Assembly: GCA_902766735.1 (NCBI GenBank) | Contig: CACXEU010000091.1 | Span: 1 to 64,000, forward strand | DNA length: 64,000 bases | Direction of reading: 5' to 3' | Origin: an uncultured Lachnospiraceae bacterium | GTDB taxonomy: Bacteria > Bacillota > Clostridia > Lachnospirales > Lachnospiraceae | Part shown: in pieces, positions 44,205 to 52,993 of the stretch | Numbering within the stretch: position 1 is the stretch's first letter | How the letters are laid out: each line of letters starts with the position of its first letter | Made by a program: the position numbers and the translations under genes | The notes under the pieces: model-generated | Told to the model about the DNA's origin: nothing | What the model saw: the letters and a program-made list of their open reading frames with translations, nothing else | Databases searched by the model: none

Positions 44205-45698
44205 TTAATTGAAATAACGATCAAAAACTTTTTTCGCACATTCCTTAGCCGAACCTTGAGAATCATCAATATTATCAAGAACTACGGCAATAGCCAGCTT
44301 CTTATCTCCTTTTTTCGCATATCCTACAAACCAGGAATTAACATTTCCGTCGCCAGATGAATGTAAATCTGCAGTACCGGTCTTTCCATATGCCTTATAA
44401 TCACAATTTGCAAAAATCTTTGCTGTTCCGTACTGACATACCGCAGCCATATATTTTGACAGCTGCTTTGCTTCCTTTTCAGTCATCAAAGTTTTTGCCT
44501 CAGACTGATGCGCTTCTTTCACGACTGCTCCATCATCGGTAACCACTTTGGAAATTAAGTACGGTTTCATCATCACGCCCTGATTTGCAATTGCGGAAGC
44601 AATCATCGCCATCTGCGCAGGAGAAACTAGTACATCCTGCTGACCAATACTGGATTCCGCAACATAGTAATCATTGTATTTTTCTGATGTTTCATCTAAT
44701 TCAAAACTGCCACTCTTCACATAAGAAGTCGTACCGGTCTTTAAATCACTCAACGGAAGAGGATTATTAAACAACAAATCTTCTGCCGTTCGATTAAAGA
44801 CATCTGTATCAATTTTCAAACCCATGGATGCAAAAGCACCATTGCAAGAGTTTGCAAAGGCTTCTTCCAGACTTTCACTCCCGTGTACATTGCCGTTATA
44901 ACATTTCATTTTAAAATGTTCAAAGGAAGTGGTCCCATTACATTGAAACCGGAACTCTTTATAATTCGAATTTTGTCTCATATAAGCCAGCGTTGTTACA
45001 ATTTTAAATACAGATCCCGGCATATATCGTCCCTGTGTGGAACGATTCATAAATGGAGCATTGGTTTTTTTATTTAATTTTTCCCAGTTTTCTTCTAAAT
45101 TTTCCGGATTGTACGATGGCTTGGACGCAGAAACATAAACAGCTCCCGTATCCGGATCCATAACAAAAATCCCCCCTTTAAAATCTCCTAAGGAATCATA
45201 GGCTGTTTTTTGCAAATCAACATCCAATGTAGTGTTGATATTACATCCCTGAAGAACCTTGCCTGTAAAATCATCTTCAATCTGTTTCAGCGGATTCTTC
45301 TTTGGCATTACCAGGTCATAATTACATACATCTTCCAAACCGGTGAATCCCTTTGTTGTATATCCAACAACCTGAGCAAATGTCTTTCCATAAGGATATC
45401 TTCTGACATCATCTTCAAAATCATCCGGAGTCTCATTCGTATCTGTATACGCTAATTCTTCCCCGCCCTTCGCATAAATGGTTCCACGAACAACCTTCTT
45501 TGCCTGCTCTTTAATTCGTCCGTTCTGAGAGCTGGAAATCACCGTCGGTGCATCTTTTAACACAAAATGAACGTAATATCCAAGCATAAAAACAAAAATG
45601 AAGGAAAATATAATGGTAGTTACAAGAGTTTGTTTATTCAGTCGTCTTTCTTCTTTTCGTTTTTGCTTAATATCTTTCTTGTAATTCTGTCGAGACAT
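44205..45698 (-). CDS. Class B penicillin-binding protein (PbpA-like transpeptidase)
   Basis: Cross-links peptidoglycan outside the membrane. 497 aa: short basic cytoplasmic tail, one membrane segment (about 25-48), a small N-terminal domain, and a transpeptidase domain with SxxK in PGSVFKIV, SxN in ANSCNGAF and KTGTAD. It lacks the large dimerisation domain and PASTA repeats of division PBPs. It overlaps the upstream ftsW-type gene by 32 bases, so the two form a SEDS-bPBP synthase pair. Confidence 0.92.
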   Translation of the reverse strand: MSRQNYKKDIKQKRKEERRLNKQTLVTTIIFSFIFVFMLGYYVHFVLKDAPTVISSSQNGRIKEQAKKVVRGTIYAKGGEELAYTDTNETPDDFEDDVRRYPYGKTFAQVVGYTTKGFTGLEDVCNYDLVMPKKNPLKQIEDDFTGKVLQGCNINTTLDVDLQKTAYDSLGDFKGGIFVMDPDTGAVYVSASKPSYNPENLEENWEKLNKKTNAPFMNRSTQGRYMPGSVFKIVTTLAYMRQNSNYKEFRFQCNGTTSFEHFKMKCYNGNVHGSESLEEAFANSCNGAFASMGLKIDTDVFNRTAEDLLFNNPLPLSDLKTGTTSYVKSGSFELDETSEKYNDYYVAESSIGQQDVLVSPAQMAMIASAIANQGVMMKPYLISKVVTDDGAVVKEAHQSEAKTLMTEKEAKQLSKYMAAVCQYGTAKIFANCDYKAYGKTGTADLHSSGDGNVNSWFVGYAKKGDKKLAIAVVLDNIDDSQGSAKECAKKVFDRYFN

Positions 45699-47055
45699 AA
45701 CGTTCTCCTTTCATTGGTTTTTTACGTTGTTTTGGTGTTTTTTTCTTACTTCCGACAATTGCCAGACCCTGAATAATTGAAAAGACTAAAAGGGTGCTGA
45801 CAATGGAACTTCTACCACTACTGATTAATGGAAGCGTTACACCAGTAGATGGTATCATATTAATTGCACCACCAACGGTCAGGATTACCTGAATTGCATA
45901 TCCAACACCTAATCCTACACACACAAGACGATTAAATGTGCTTTCCTGTTCCATTCCCGTCGCCAAAAATTCAATAAAACAACTTAAACATACAAGAATT
46001 AAAAGTCCTGCAAAAATGGCACCAAACTCCTCACCGATTGCTGAGAAAATAAAGTCATTTTCTACCAAAGGAACTTTTTTCGGAAATCCCTGATATAACC
46101 CGGTACCGGATAATCCTCCACTTCCTAAAGCAAATAAGGACTGAGCCACCTGATGACTGGATCCGTTAACAGTTTCTTCTGCCAGCGGATTCTGCCATGC
46201 TTGAACACGAACCTGAACATGCCGGAACAAATGATACGCTACATAAGATGCCACAGCCATTCCGCCGCCTCCCAAAAACAGATAAATTGATTTTCTGGAA
46301 GCAACATAAACCATAAACAGATACATTGTAAAGAAAATCAAGGCACTTCCCAAATCCGTGGAAAATACAAGAATAATTACAAAGATTCCTGCAAAAATTG
46401 CAGAAACAAACACCTGTTTCAAATTAGCGGTTTCACCTAATACCGCTGCAACAAAAAATACAAATATAATCTTTACAAATTCAGATGGCTGAATTCGCAC
46501 ACCACTAATGGTGATATAAAGTCTTGCACCGTTAATCATAGGTCCAAGAATAATAACCGCTACTAACAAACCGATTCCCACAAAACAATAAACCCATGTC
46601 AGGTTCTTCCACCATTCGAACCGGCTCATAAAGAACGGAACCATCAAGGAGAAAATGGTCATAACCGATACAATCATGAACTGCATAATGCTTCGTTCCA
46701 TTCCCAATCTTGCAAGAACGATAAAACCGATGGTCAGTAACATACACATGTTACTTAAAATAGCTTTATTGATATTCGGATAAATTATTGGAAATACCCC
46801 TAAAACAATAATGAGATAACATAACTGTACACCGCCTAAGATAATGACATTTAATTCATTGGTATCCGTCTGATTCATATATACCAGAAAGATTCCCAAC
46901 AGATACGTTAGAAAAATTGCTGCATTCTGTCGTTGAAAAATGCCCGCTTTATCTTCCGGTCTTTTATGCCGCAAGGCACTAAAAGATTCCCATGTATAAA
47001 AAAACATAAGGACGATAAATAAATATTTTGAAATTACATTAATAAAAGTTTCCAT
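45667..47055 (-). CDS. SEDS glycosyltransferase, FtsW/RodA/SpoVE family
   Basis: A polytopic membrane protein (462 aa, about ten helices) that polymerises lipid II. The family signature IQPSEFVKI and the final GVTLPLISSGRSS are visible. ATG at 47055 fits GGAG with 6-base spacing; the ATG at 47067 overlaps that GGAG. Paired with the class B PBP; whether it serves division, elongation or sporulation cannot be told from sequence. Confidence 0.93.
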   Translation of the reverse strand: METFINVISKYLFIVLMFFYTWESFSALRHKRPEDKAGIFQRQNAAIFLTYLLGIFLVYMNQTDTNELNVIILGGVQLCYLIIVLGVFPIIYPNINKAILSNMCMLLTIGFIVLARLGMERSIMQFMIVSVMTIFSLMVPFFMSRFEWWKNLTWVYCFVGIGLLVAVIILGPMINGARLYITISGVRIQPSEFVKIIFVFFVAAVLGETANLKQVFVSAIFAGIFVIILVFSTDLGSALIFFTMYLFMVYVASRKSIYLFLGGGGMAVASYVAYHLFRHVQVRVQAWQNPLAEETVNGSSHQVAQSLFALGSGGLSGTGLYQGFPKKVPLVENDFIFSAIGEEFGAIFAGLLILVCLSCFIEFLATGMEQESTFNRLVCVGLGVGYAIQVILTVGGAINMIPSTGVTLPLISSGRSSIVSTLLVFSIIQGLAIVGSKKKTPKQRKKPMKGERYVSTELQERY

Positions 47056-47070
47056 AGTATTCTCCATTAT

Positions 47071-49248
47071 TTACAGGACGCCTCTGGTATAGTGCCCCCT
47101 TGTTGTATTTTCATCTTCCTGAACTTTACGATTCTGATTCAGTGCTTGATCTGCTTTATCCATAATTTCACGAACCTCATTCTTTGATTCCGTTGTAAAC
47201 GAAACCCGAAATGAAGAAATAGACATTCTTTTTAATTCTTCTGCAAATTTAAATAACGATAGTGCCTTACAATTCAACATAAGATTGTAACAATAGTCAC
47301 AAACGCACTGTACCGTAAATAAATTTCCCTTTCGATCCTTAAACTCGTATCTTTGATTATTTTTATCACATTGATTTAAAGTTTTCAAGCCACATCCTGC
47401 TGAAATCATCAACGGAATAAATCCATAAATAATCATTTCACTATCCTGACAGTTCAGGTTTCTCAATTCCTTTGCATTCAGTTCTATTGGTAACGTTGTG
47501 GCTCCATGAAACTGTTTGTAAAAGTCAAACGCAAAATCATTCATCATATAGATATTATAATCAAAACAGATTTCAAGATTCAATGATTGTTCCTGAATCC
47601 AAAAATACTCTTCCATATTTCGAATCAAGACTCCATCTACCTGACTAAGGACATTCAAATATCTCTTCTGAAAGAATTGTTCATTCTTCATTCGAAATAC
47701 ATATGGCAAAGCCAAGAATATTTTCCGGTTCTGCTTCTTTCCCAAAGAAATGCAATATTTAAGTTCTTCCATAGAAAACTGAGCCACTTCCAGATAAATA
47801 GTCTTAAGAAAAGCATAATCCAATATGGTTTGAAACTGTTCTCTATTCCAAACTGTTGCACTGACACTGGATTCTTTGGATATTTCTGTTTTATCCGGCT
47901 TTCTTTCAGAATTTATCGGAACAGCATTTTGTTTTTGAAACTGACCAAGAATTTCCTGTTCTATCTGTTTTATAAACGAACGACGCAATTCTTTTATTTC
48001 ACCAATCGGTAAAAAAACATCTTCATCCATTTCGATTTCAATCGCTTCCGTCACAAAATCCGTATTTCCCAATTTTGCAATTTGTTTTCGTAAAGTCTCT
48101 TCATCTAACGGTTTCTTTTCAGCGATGTCCGGCTGAGTTCCACAGACGATAATTTCTTTTTCATATAGCTCTGTTTCCAAATTGATTTTTGTCTGTATGG
48201 ATAAAGGTTCTCCTTTTTTACAACGAACAGAAATGTTTAAAGGTTCTTTCAGTTTCTTTCCAGAATATTCTCTCTTCAAATAACTTGTATAGTTTTCATT
48301 TTCTTTTCGAAACTCAACTTTCTTCAGAGAAATCATATTTCTGCCATTATGTTGATTATAATAACTTTCACTGAATCCATTTCTCTGAAACAAACTGAGC
48401 AATTTTTCATAGTCATCCCTGGATACCTGATAATGTTCTGGATCTTCCAGATATAAATCTAAGTATTTTCGATATATTTCAACAACACCGGCAATATATT
48501 CCAGTTTTTTCATTCGTCCTTCAATTTTCAATGAATAAACACCGGATTCAATAATTTTAGGAAGAATCTCTATTGTACAAATATCTTTTGGACTGATGAT
48601 ATATTTTTCATTTTTTTGATTTATCGTTTTAGAATCTTTTCGTATATCATACTCCATTCTACAAGGTTGTGCACAACGACCTCGATTTCCACTTCGTCCT
48701 CCTATAAAGCTACTCATCATACATTGACCTGAGTAACAATAACACAATGCCCCATGAACGAAACTTTCAATTTCCATATGAGTCTTATCATAAATATTTT
48801 TTATTTCTCCGAAAGATAATTCTCTCGGAGTAACAATTCTGGTAACGCCATACTTTTTTAAGTCTTCCGCAGTTCGATATCCCATAATGGTCATCTGAGT
48901 ACTGGCATGAATCGGTAAATCAGGAAAACTCAGATGTACATAACGAAGTACTCCATAATCCTGAACGATGACTGCATCCAATCCTGCCTCATATAACGGT
49001 TTTAGAAAGTCAAATAACCGCTCTTTAATTTCTTTATTTTTAAGTAAAGTATTAATTGTTAAATATATTTTTTTGTGATGTAGGTGTGCATATGCAATAA
49101 CATCCAACAATTCTTCCATGGATAAATTGTTTGCACTGGCTCGGGCTCCAAATAATTCTCCGCCAGTATATACAGCATCTGCACCGGCATTCAGTGCAGC
49201 AATGACACTTTCATAACTACCACCTGGAGCTAATAACTCAACTTTCAT
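47071..49248 (-). CDS. U32-family peptidase
   Basis: A 725 aa protein with the U32 domain in its first half (MKVELLAPGGSYESVIAALNAGADAVYTGG; ESFVHGALCYCYSGQCMMSS; RGRCAQPCR with cluster-forming cysteines) and a long C-terminal part. Related enzymes (RlhA, TrhP) hydroxylate rRNA or tRNA, others were called collagenases; the actual activity is open. ATG at 49248 has GAGG 8 bases upstream; the in-frame TTG at 49266 is unlikely. It precedes the ftsW-type gene by 15 bases. Confidence 0.9.
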   Translation of the reverse strand: MKVELLAPGGSYESVIAALNAGADAVYTGGELFGARASANNLSMEELLDVIAYAHLHHKKIYLTINTLLKNKEIKERLFDFLKPLYEAGLDAVIVQDYGVLRYVHLSFPDLPIHASTQMTIMGYRTAEDLKKYGVTRIVTPRELSFGEIKNIYDKTHMEIESFVHGALCYCYSGQCMMSSFIGGRSGNRGRCAQPCRMEYDIRKDSKTINQKNEKYIISPKDICTIEILPKIIESGVYSLKIEGRMKKLEYIAGVVEIYRKYLDLYLEDPEHYQVSRDDYEKLLSLFQRNGFSESYYNQHNGRNMISLKKVEFRKENENYTSYLKREYSGKKLKEPLNISVRCKKGEPLSIQTKINLETELYEKEIIVCGTQPDIAEKKPLDEETLRKQIAKLGNTDFVTEAIEIEMDEDVFLPIGEIKELRRSFIKQIEQEILGQFQKQNAVPINSERKPDKTEISKESSVSATVWNREQFQTILDYAFLKTIYLEVAQFSMEELKYCISLGKKQNRKIFLALPYVFRMKNEQFFQKRYLNVLSQVDGVLIRNMEEYFWIQEQSLNLEICFDYNIYMMNDFAFDFYKQFHGATTLPIELNAKELRNLNCQDSEMIIYGFIPLMISAGCGLKTLNQCDKNNQRYEFKDRKGNLFTVQCVCDYCYNLMLNCKALSLFKFAEELKRMSISSFRVSFTTESKNEVREIMDKADQALNQNRKVQEDENTTRGHYTRGVL

Positions 49249-49306
49249 ATTCATATCCTCAATCAAACAGTCCTTAACTTCAAAAAAACATTCCTAAAAC
49301 AAAGAT

Positions 49307-49338
49307 TAAGCGACCAGGCAAAAATACCTGATCGCTTA
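49307..49338 (-). terminator. Terminator after zapA
   Basis: TAAGCGA-C-CAGG pairs with CCTG-A-TCGCTTA around an A/T loop; the following T-tract is interrupted. Confidence 0.6.
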
Positions 49339-49341
49339 CAT

Positions 49342-49740
49342 TTATTTCTTGATTTTTGCTTGAAGTTTTACAACTTCTTTTTCCAGTGATTTAATCTTTT
49401 CCAAAGCTTCTTCCAATTCTTTCTGCGCTGTTTCAGCCTTAGAATCAGAAATTATCAATTCATGTTTCAAATCATAAACTTCTTTTTCTTTGATTTCCAA
49501 ATCACTTTCCAACAAATCAGCTTGTTTTTTTGCTTTAAAGTAATCATTCGCTATATTGATTTCAAGAAGAATTCTTTGCATGTCCATCTTCTGCATCCGA
49601 TAGCTGTCATTTTGCTTAAACTCCATAATCATATTATTAATGTATGAAGCTACTTTCTGCAAATATGCTTCGCTTTCAAAGCCTCCGATATTATAAATTT
49701 TCCCGTCAATAATTACGTCGATATAATTCTTCGATGACAT
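49342..49740 (-). CDS. zapA: Cell division protein ZapA
   Basis: Promotes FtsZ bundling. 132 aa: an N-terminal ZapA domain (SKNYIDVIIDGKIYNIGGFESEAYLQKVASYIN) and a long C-terminal coiled coil rich in Glu and Lys (about 65-130). Shine-Dalgarno AAGGAG. Confidence 0.92.
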   Translation of the reverse strand: MSSKNYIDVIIDGKIYNIGGFESEAYLQKVASYINNMIMEFKQNDSYRMQKMDMQRILLEINIANDYFKAKKQADLLESDLEIKEKEVYDLKHELIISDSKAETAQKELEEALEKIKSLEKEVVKLQAKIKK

Positions 49741-49778
49741 CTTTTTCTCCTTGTTTCTCGATATTAACGTACAATCAA

Positions 49779-51086
49779 TTATTTCTTAGTTTTAGCCTTA
49801 ACAACCTTACTCCAATCACTCTTCTGCTTTCCGTTTACACTACGAACACGGATGAAGTATTTCTTGTTAGATTTTAATTTCTTAATTGTAACAGATTTCT
49901 TCTTTGTAGCCTTTAATACTTTTCCACCTTTGATTTTGTTCTTTTCTTTATCGTATTTTGTTCCATACTGAACTTCATACTTCTTAGCGGAGATTCCCTT
50001 CTTGAAAGAAATCTTTACAGATGTTTTCTTAATTTTCTTAACCTTAACTGTAGCTGGAGCAACAGGACCCTGTGCACCTGCAACAACCTTCATGTCTTTT
50101 ACTTCAATTGTTCCGGACATGTTGTTTTCGTTGATATATTCTTTTAAGAATGCACCAAATGCAAACTTAAATCCTACAGTAGCCTGACTTCTCTTAGCCT
50201 GATATGTAGCAACAGAACTTGGAATCTTAACGCTGAATGTTACATTAACCCAGCCGTCATCAGCTGTATTGCTGCTGTCTAACTTAACGAAGCTAGAGAA
50301 ATCCTTTAATAATGCCTTATTAGTTTCAACAACACTCTTTCCAGCCTGAGTAGCCTTTAAGCCTGTAAGTTTTAAAGCAGCTCCGTCTGCATCGGTGTCA
50401 TCATACATCTTAAAGTGAACATGCTTAATATAATTGAACTTTCCTGTTCCTTCGTTGTAGTATGTTTTATCCTTACGTTCTACTTCTTTTTCTAATTCAT
50501 TCTTTAATGTACTCTTAATTTTGAAAGATACATTATATGTACGACCTCTGTCAACATTAATAATCTTAGTAGCTGTAACACCCCATGGGTTAGACTGTGC
50601 AACAGTTCCATTTGGAGTCCATGTAGCACTCCATCCGGTACTTACAACGTTCATTGTGAATCCATTAGCAGATTTAGCAGTGATGCTTGCATTTTCACCA
50701 AAACATTTGTGTGAATCCTGAACGCCCCATGTATCTGCATGTTTAGAAACAGTAGGATCACTGGTTCCTCTCTTCTTGTTATTTTCTTTAATCGCATCAT
50801 TTAATGCTTTTAACTGAGCATCTGTAACCTTATCGCCTACATAATGCTGATCTTTTAAAGTATCTCCAGTATTAAGAAGGCTATGATACCAGCAGATATT
50901 CTTTTTCGCCTTTGATTCACTTGCCACATGATCTTCATGTGTATAAATAGAATAACCAGACCATGCCTTTCCTGTGGAAACCACATCAGTTCCTGTACTT
51001 ACAGCCGCAGAAACAGACATTGCTGAACCAACGATCATAGTTGCGGATACAGCAACAGCGACTAATTTCTTTGAAATTTTTCTCAT
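49779..51086 (-). CDS. Secreted protein with C-terminal fibronectin type III domain
   Basis: A 435 aa extracellular protein: signal peptide (about 1-28, cleavage after VSA), a middle beta-rich region (about 110-345) that resembles carbohydrate-binding folds (TYNVSFKIKS, WVNVTFSVKIPSS), and a C-terminal FN3 domain (about 350-435, KKYEVQYGT, KKYFIRVRSV) with many Lys. No LPxTG anchor or membrane segment follows. Function unknown; a surface or matrix binding protein is likely. It stands between ruvB and zapA without related neighbours. Confidence 0.75.
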   Translation of the reverse strand: MRKISKKLVAVAVSATMIVGSAMSVSAAVSTGTDVVSTGKAWSGYSIYTHEDHVASESKAKKNICWYHSLLNTGDTLKDQHYVGDKVTDAQLKALNDAIKENNKKRGTSDPTVSKHADTWGVQDSHKCFGENASITAKSANGFTMNVVSTGWSATWTPNGTVAQSNPWGVTATKIINVDRGRTYNVSFKIKSTLKNELEKEVERKDKTYYNEGTGKFNYIKHVHFKMYDDTDADGAALKLTGLKATQAGKSVVETNKALLKDFSSFVKLDSSNTADDGWVNVTFSVKIPSSVATYQAKRSQATVGFKFAFGAFLKEYINENNMSGTIEVKDMKVVAGAQGPVAPATVKVKKIKKTSVKISFKKGISAKKYEVQYGTKYDKEKNKIKGGKVLKATKKKSVTIKKLKSNKKYFIRVRSVNGKQKSDWSKVVKAKTKK

Positions 51087-51122
51087 TTTTCCATTCTCCT
51101 TTATAATTTTATGATAGTAATA

Positions 51123-51151
51123 AGTTTACCATTTTTATTCTTCTTTTTCAA
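51123..51151 (-). promoter_or_regulatory. Promoter of the secreted FN3 protein
   Basis: TTGAAA (complement of 51146-51151) and TAAACT (complement of 51123-51128), spacer 17 bases. The -35 lies inside the last codons of ruvB. Confidence 0.6.
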
Positions 51152-52133
51152 CACCTAGATGCTCAAAGGCACGTAAGGTGGCAATCCTTCCTTTCGGTGT
51201 TCTTTGAATCAGTCCATTCTGTAATAGATATGGCTCATACACATCTTCAATAGTTCCTGAATCTTCCCCTAACGCAGCCGCCAGAGTATCCAAGCCAACC
51301 GGTCCACCGGCAAATTTAAAAATAATCGTTTCCAAGATGCTTCGATCCCCTTTATCAAGACCTAATTTATCTACTTCTAGTAAATCCAATGCGGTTCTTG
51401 CAACTTCTTCTGTGATTACACCATCATAACGCACTTCTGCAAAATCTCTTACTCTTTTTAAAAGACGATTTGCAAGACGTGGCGTCCCCCTGGAACGTCT
51501 CGCCATTTCTTCAGCGCCTTTTTCCTGTATTTCTACTCCTAACACTTCTGCAGAACGCAGAATAATCTGTTTTAATTCAGCCACAGTATAGAATTCCAGT
51601 TTATTAATGACTCCAAATCGATCTCTTAGCGGTGCAGTCAAAAGTCCCGCTCTAGTGGTGGCACCAACCAAGGTAAACTGCGGAATATCGAGACGAATGG
51701 AACGAGCAGCCTGTCCTTTTCCAATCATGATATCAATGGAATAATCTTCCATAGCCGGATACAAGACCTCTTCCACCTGTCGGTTCAGTCGATGAATCTC
51801 ATCGATGAACAACACATCTCCCGGTGCCAGATTGTTTAAAATTGCAGCCATTTCCCCTGGTTTCTCAATGGCAGGACCGGATGTCGTTTTAATATTCACT
51901 CCCATCTCTTCTGCGATTATGGTAGCCAATGTGGTCTTTCCTAATCCGGGCGGACCGTAAAACAGAACATGATCCAAAGACTCTCCTCTGGTTTTTGCTG
52001 CTTCAATAAATATCTTTAAATTATTCTTCACTTTTTCCTGTCCGACATACTGACTCAACCGGCTAGGTCTCAACCCATTTTCAATAATTTTATCCTCAGT
52101 CAAGGCTTCTGTCTGAATAATTCTCTTTGTCAT
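51135..52133 (-). CDS. ruvB: Holliday junction helicase RuvB
   Basis: AAA+ motor of branch migration. 332 aa with Walker [10 protein letters not shown], Walker B FIDEIHRL, sensor region GATTRAGLL and the C-terminal winged helix ([11 protein letters not shown]). It lies 24 bases after ruvA. Confidence 0.98.
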   Translation of the reverse strand: MTKRIIQTEALTEDKIIENGLRPSRLSQYVGQEKVKNNLKIFIEAAKTRGESLDHVLFYGPPGLGKTTLATIIAEEMGVNIKTTSGPAIEKPGEMAAILNNLAPGDVLFIDEIHRLNRQVEEVLYPAMEDYSIDIMIGKGQAARSIRLDIPQFTLVGATTRAGLLTAPLRDRFGVINKLEFYTVAELKQIILRSAEVLGVEIQEKGAEEMARRSRGTPRLANRLLKRVRDFAEVRYDGVITEEVARTALDLLEVDKLGLDKGDRSILETIIFKFAGGPVGLDTLAAALGEDSGTIEDVYEPYLLQNGLIQRTPKGRIATLRAFEHLGVEKEE

Positions 52134-52157
52134 AAATCAACCTCTGATTTTCATTTT

Positions 52158-52757
52158 TTATAAAGCAATATTTTTCAATGCAAGTTTTAAAAGTTCCTCC
52201 ACATCCATTGTTTCGGAATTCGGAACACTTTTAACAGCCTGGAATGCAGCTGTCTGAGAATATCCCAAAGATGTCAATGCCTCAATAGCATCTGTCTGTG
52301 CAGAAGATGTGGTATTTTTTCCAAAGGATTCCGCCCCCGAAGATACAATCACTTCTTCTATAGAAATCTTATCTTTTAATTCCAAAATCACTTTCTGTGC
52401 TGTTTTATTTCCAATTCCCTGCGCCTTTGCAATGGCTTTAGAATCCCCGGAAATAATTGCCATTTGTAAACTGTCACCCGGACAGGCGGAAATAATGGCC
52501 AAACCACCCTTTGGTCCAACGCCACTAACTCCTAACAACATTTTATAAAGCTTCAATGATTCTCTCGATAAAAATCCAAATAACTGCATGGCATCCTCAC
52601 GAACACTGAGATATGTATGGATTTTAACCTCTTCACCAATTCCTAAAATTTCCAAATCAGACTGTGGCATAAAAATGTTATAGCCCACCCCGTTATGATC
52701 CACAATGACCTGATCCAATTCAATTTCTTCAATTATTCCTTTTATGTAAGCAATCAT
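52158..52757 (-). CDS. ruvA: Holliday junction DNA helicase subunit RuvA
   Basis: Binds the four-way junction and loads RuvB. 199 aa: OB domain (1-62), two helix-hairpin-helix motifs (LLGVSGVGPKGGLAI, AQGIGNKTAQKVI) and the RuvB-binding C-terminal domain (about 145-199). Confidence 0.97.
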   Translation of the reverse strand: MIAYIKGIIEEIELDQVIVDHNGVGYNIFMPQSDLEILGIGEEVKIHTYLSVREDAMQLFGFLSRESLKLYKMLLGVSGVGPKGGLAIISACPGDSLQMAIISGDSKAIAKAQGIGNKTAQKVILELKDKISIEEVIVSSGAESFGKNTTSSAQTDAIEALTSLGYSQTAAFQAVKSVPNSETMDVEELLKLALKNIAL

Positions 52758-52993
52758 TTTTTCTCCATTTCTCTTCTATATCGCAGTTCTCGCAATAGAA
52801 CAAACGTTTCCCATGTATCATATCATATTTTTTTCATTAGAACAATTTTTTTTGTTACGACAATGTTTATTTTAGGATGGTTTCCATATTTCTTTTTAGT
52901 ATTCATTTTTCTTTTTTTAATTCGTATCAACAATATTTTGATAAGATATAATCAATGTAAAAAAATCACAAAATGTGGGAAAAGGAGAAAAAA

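Noticed and set aside
52758-52972. Catabolite-response (cre) site before the secreted amylase
   Set aside because: Only a loose palindrome TTGAT-N8-ATCAA overlapping a TATAAT is seen; it does not match the cre consensus. No other gene or RNA is visible in the gap.
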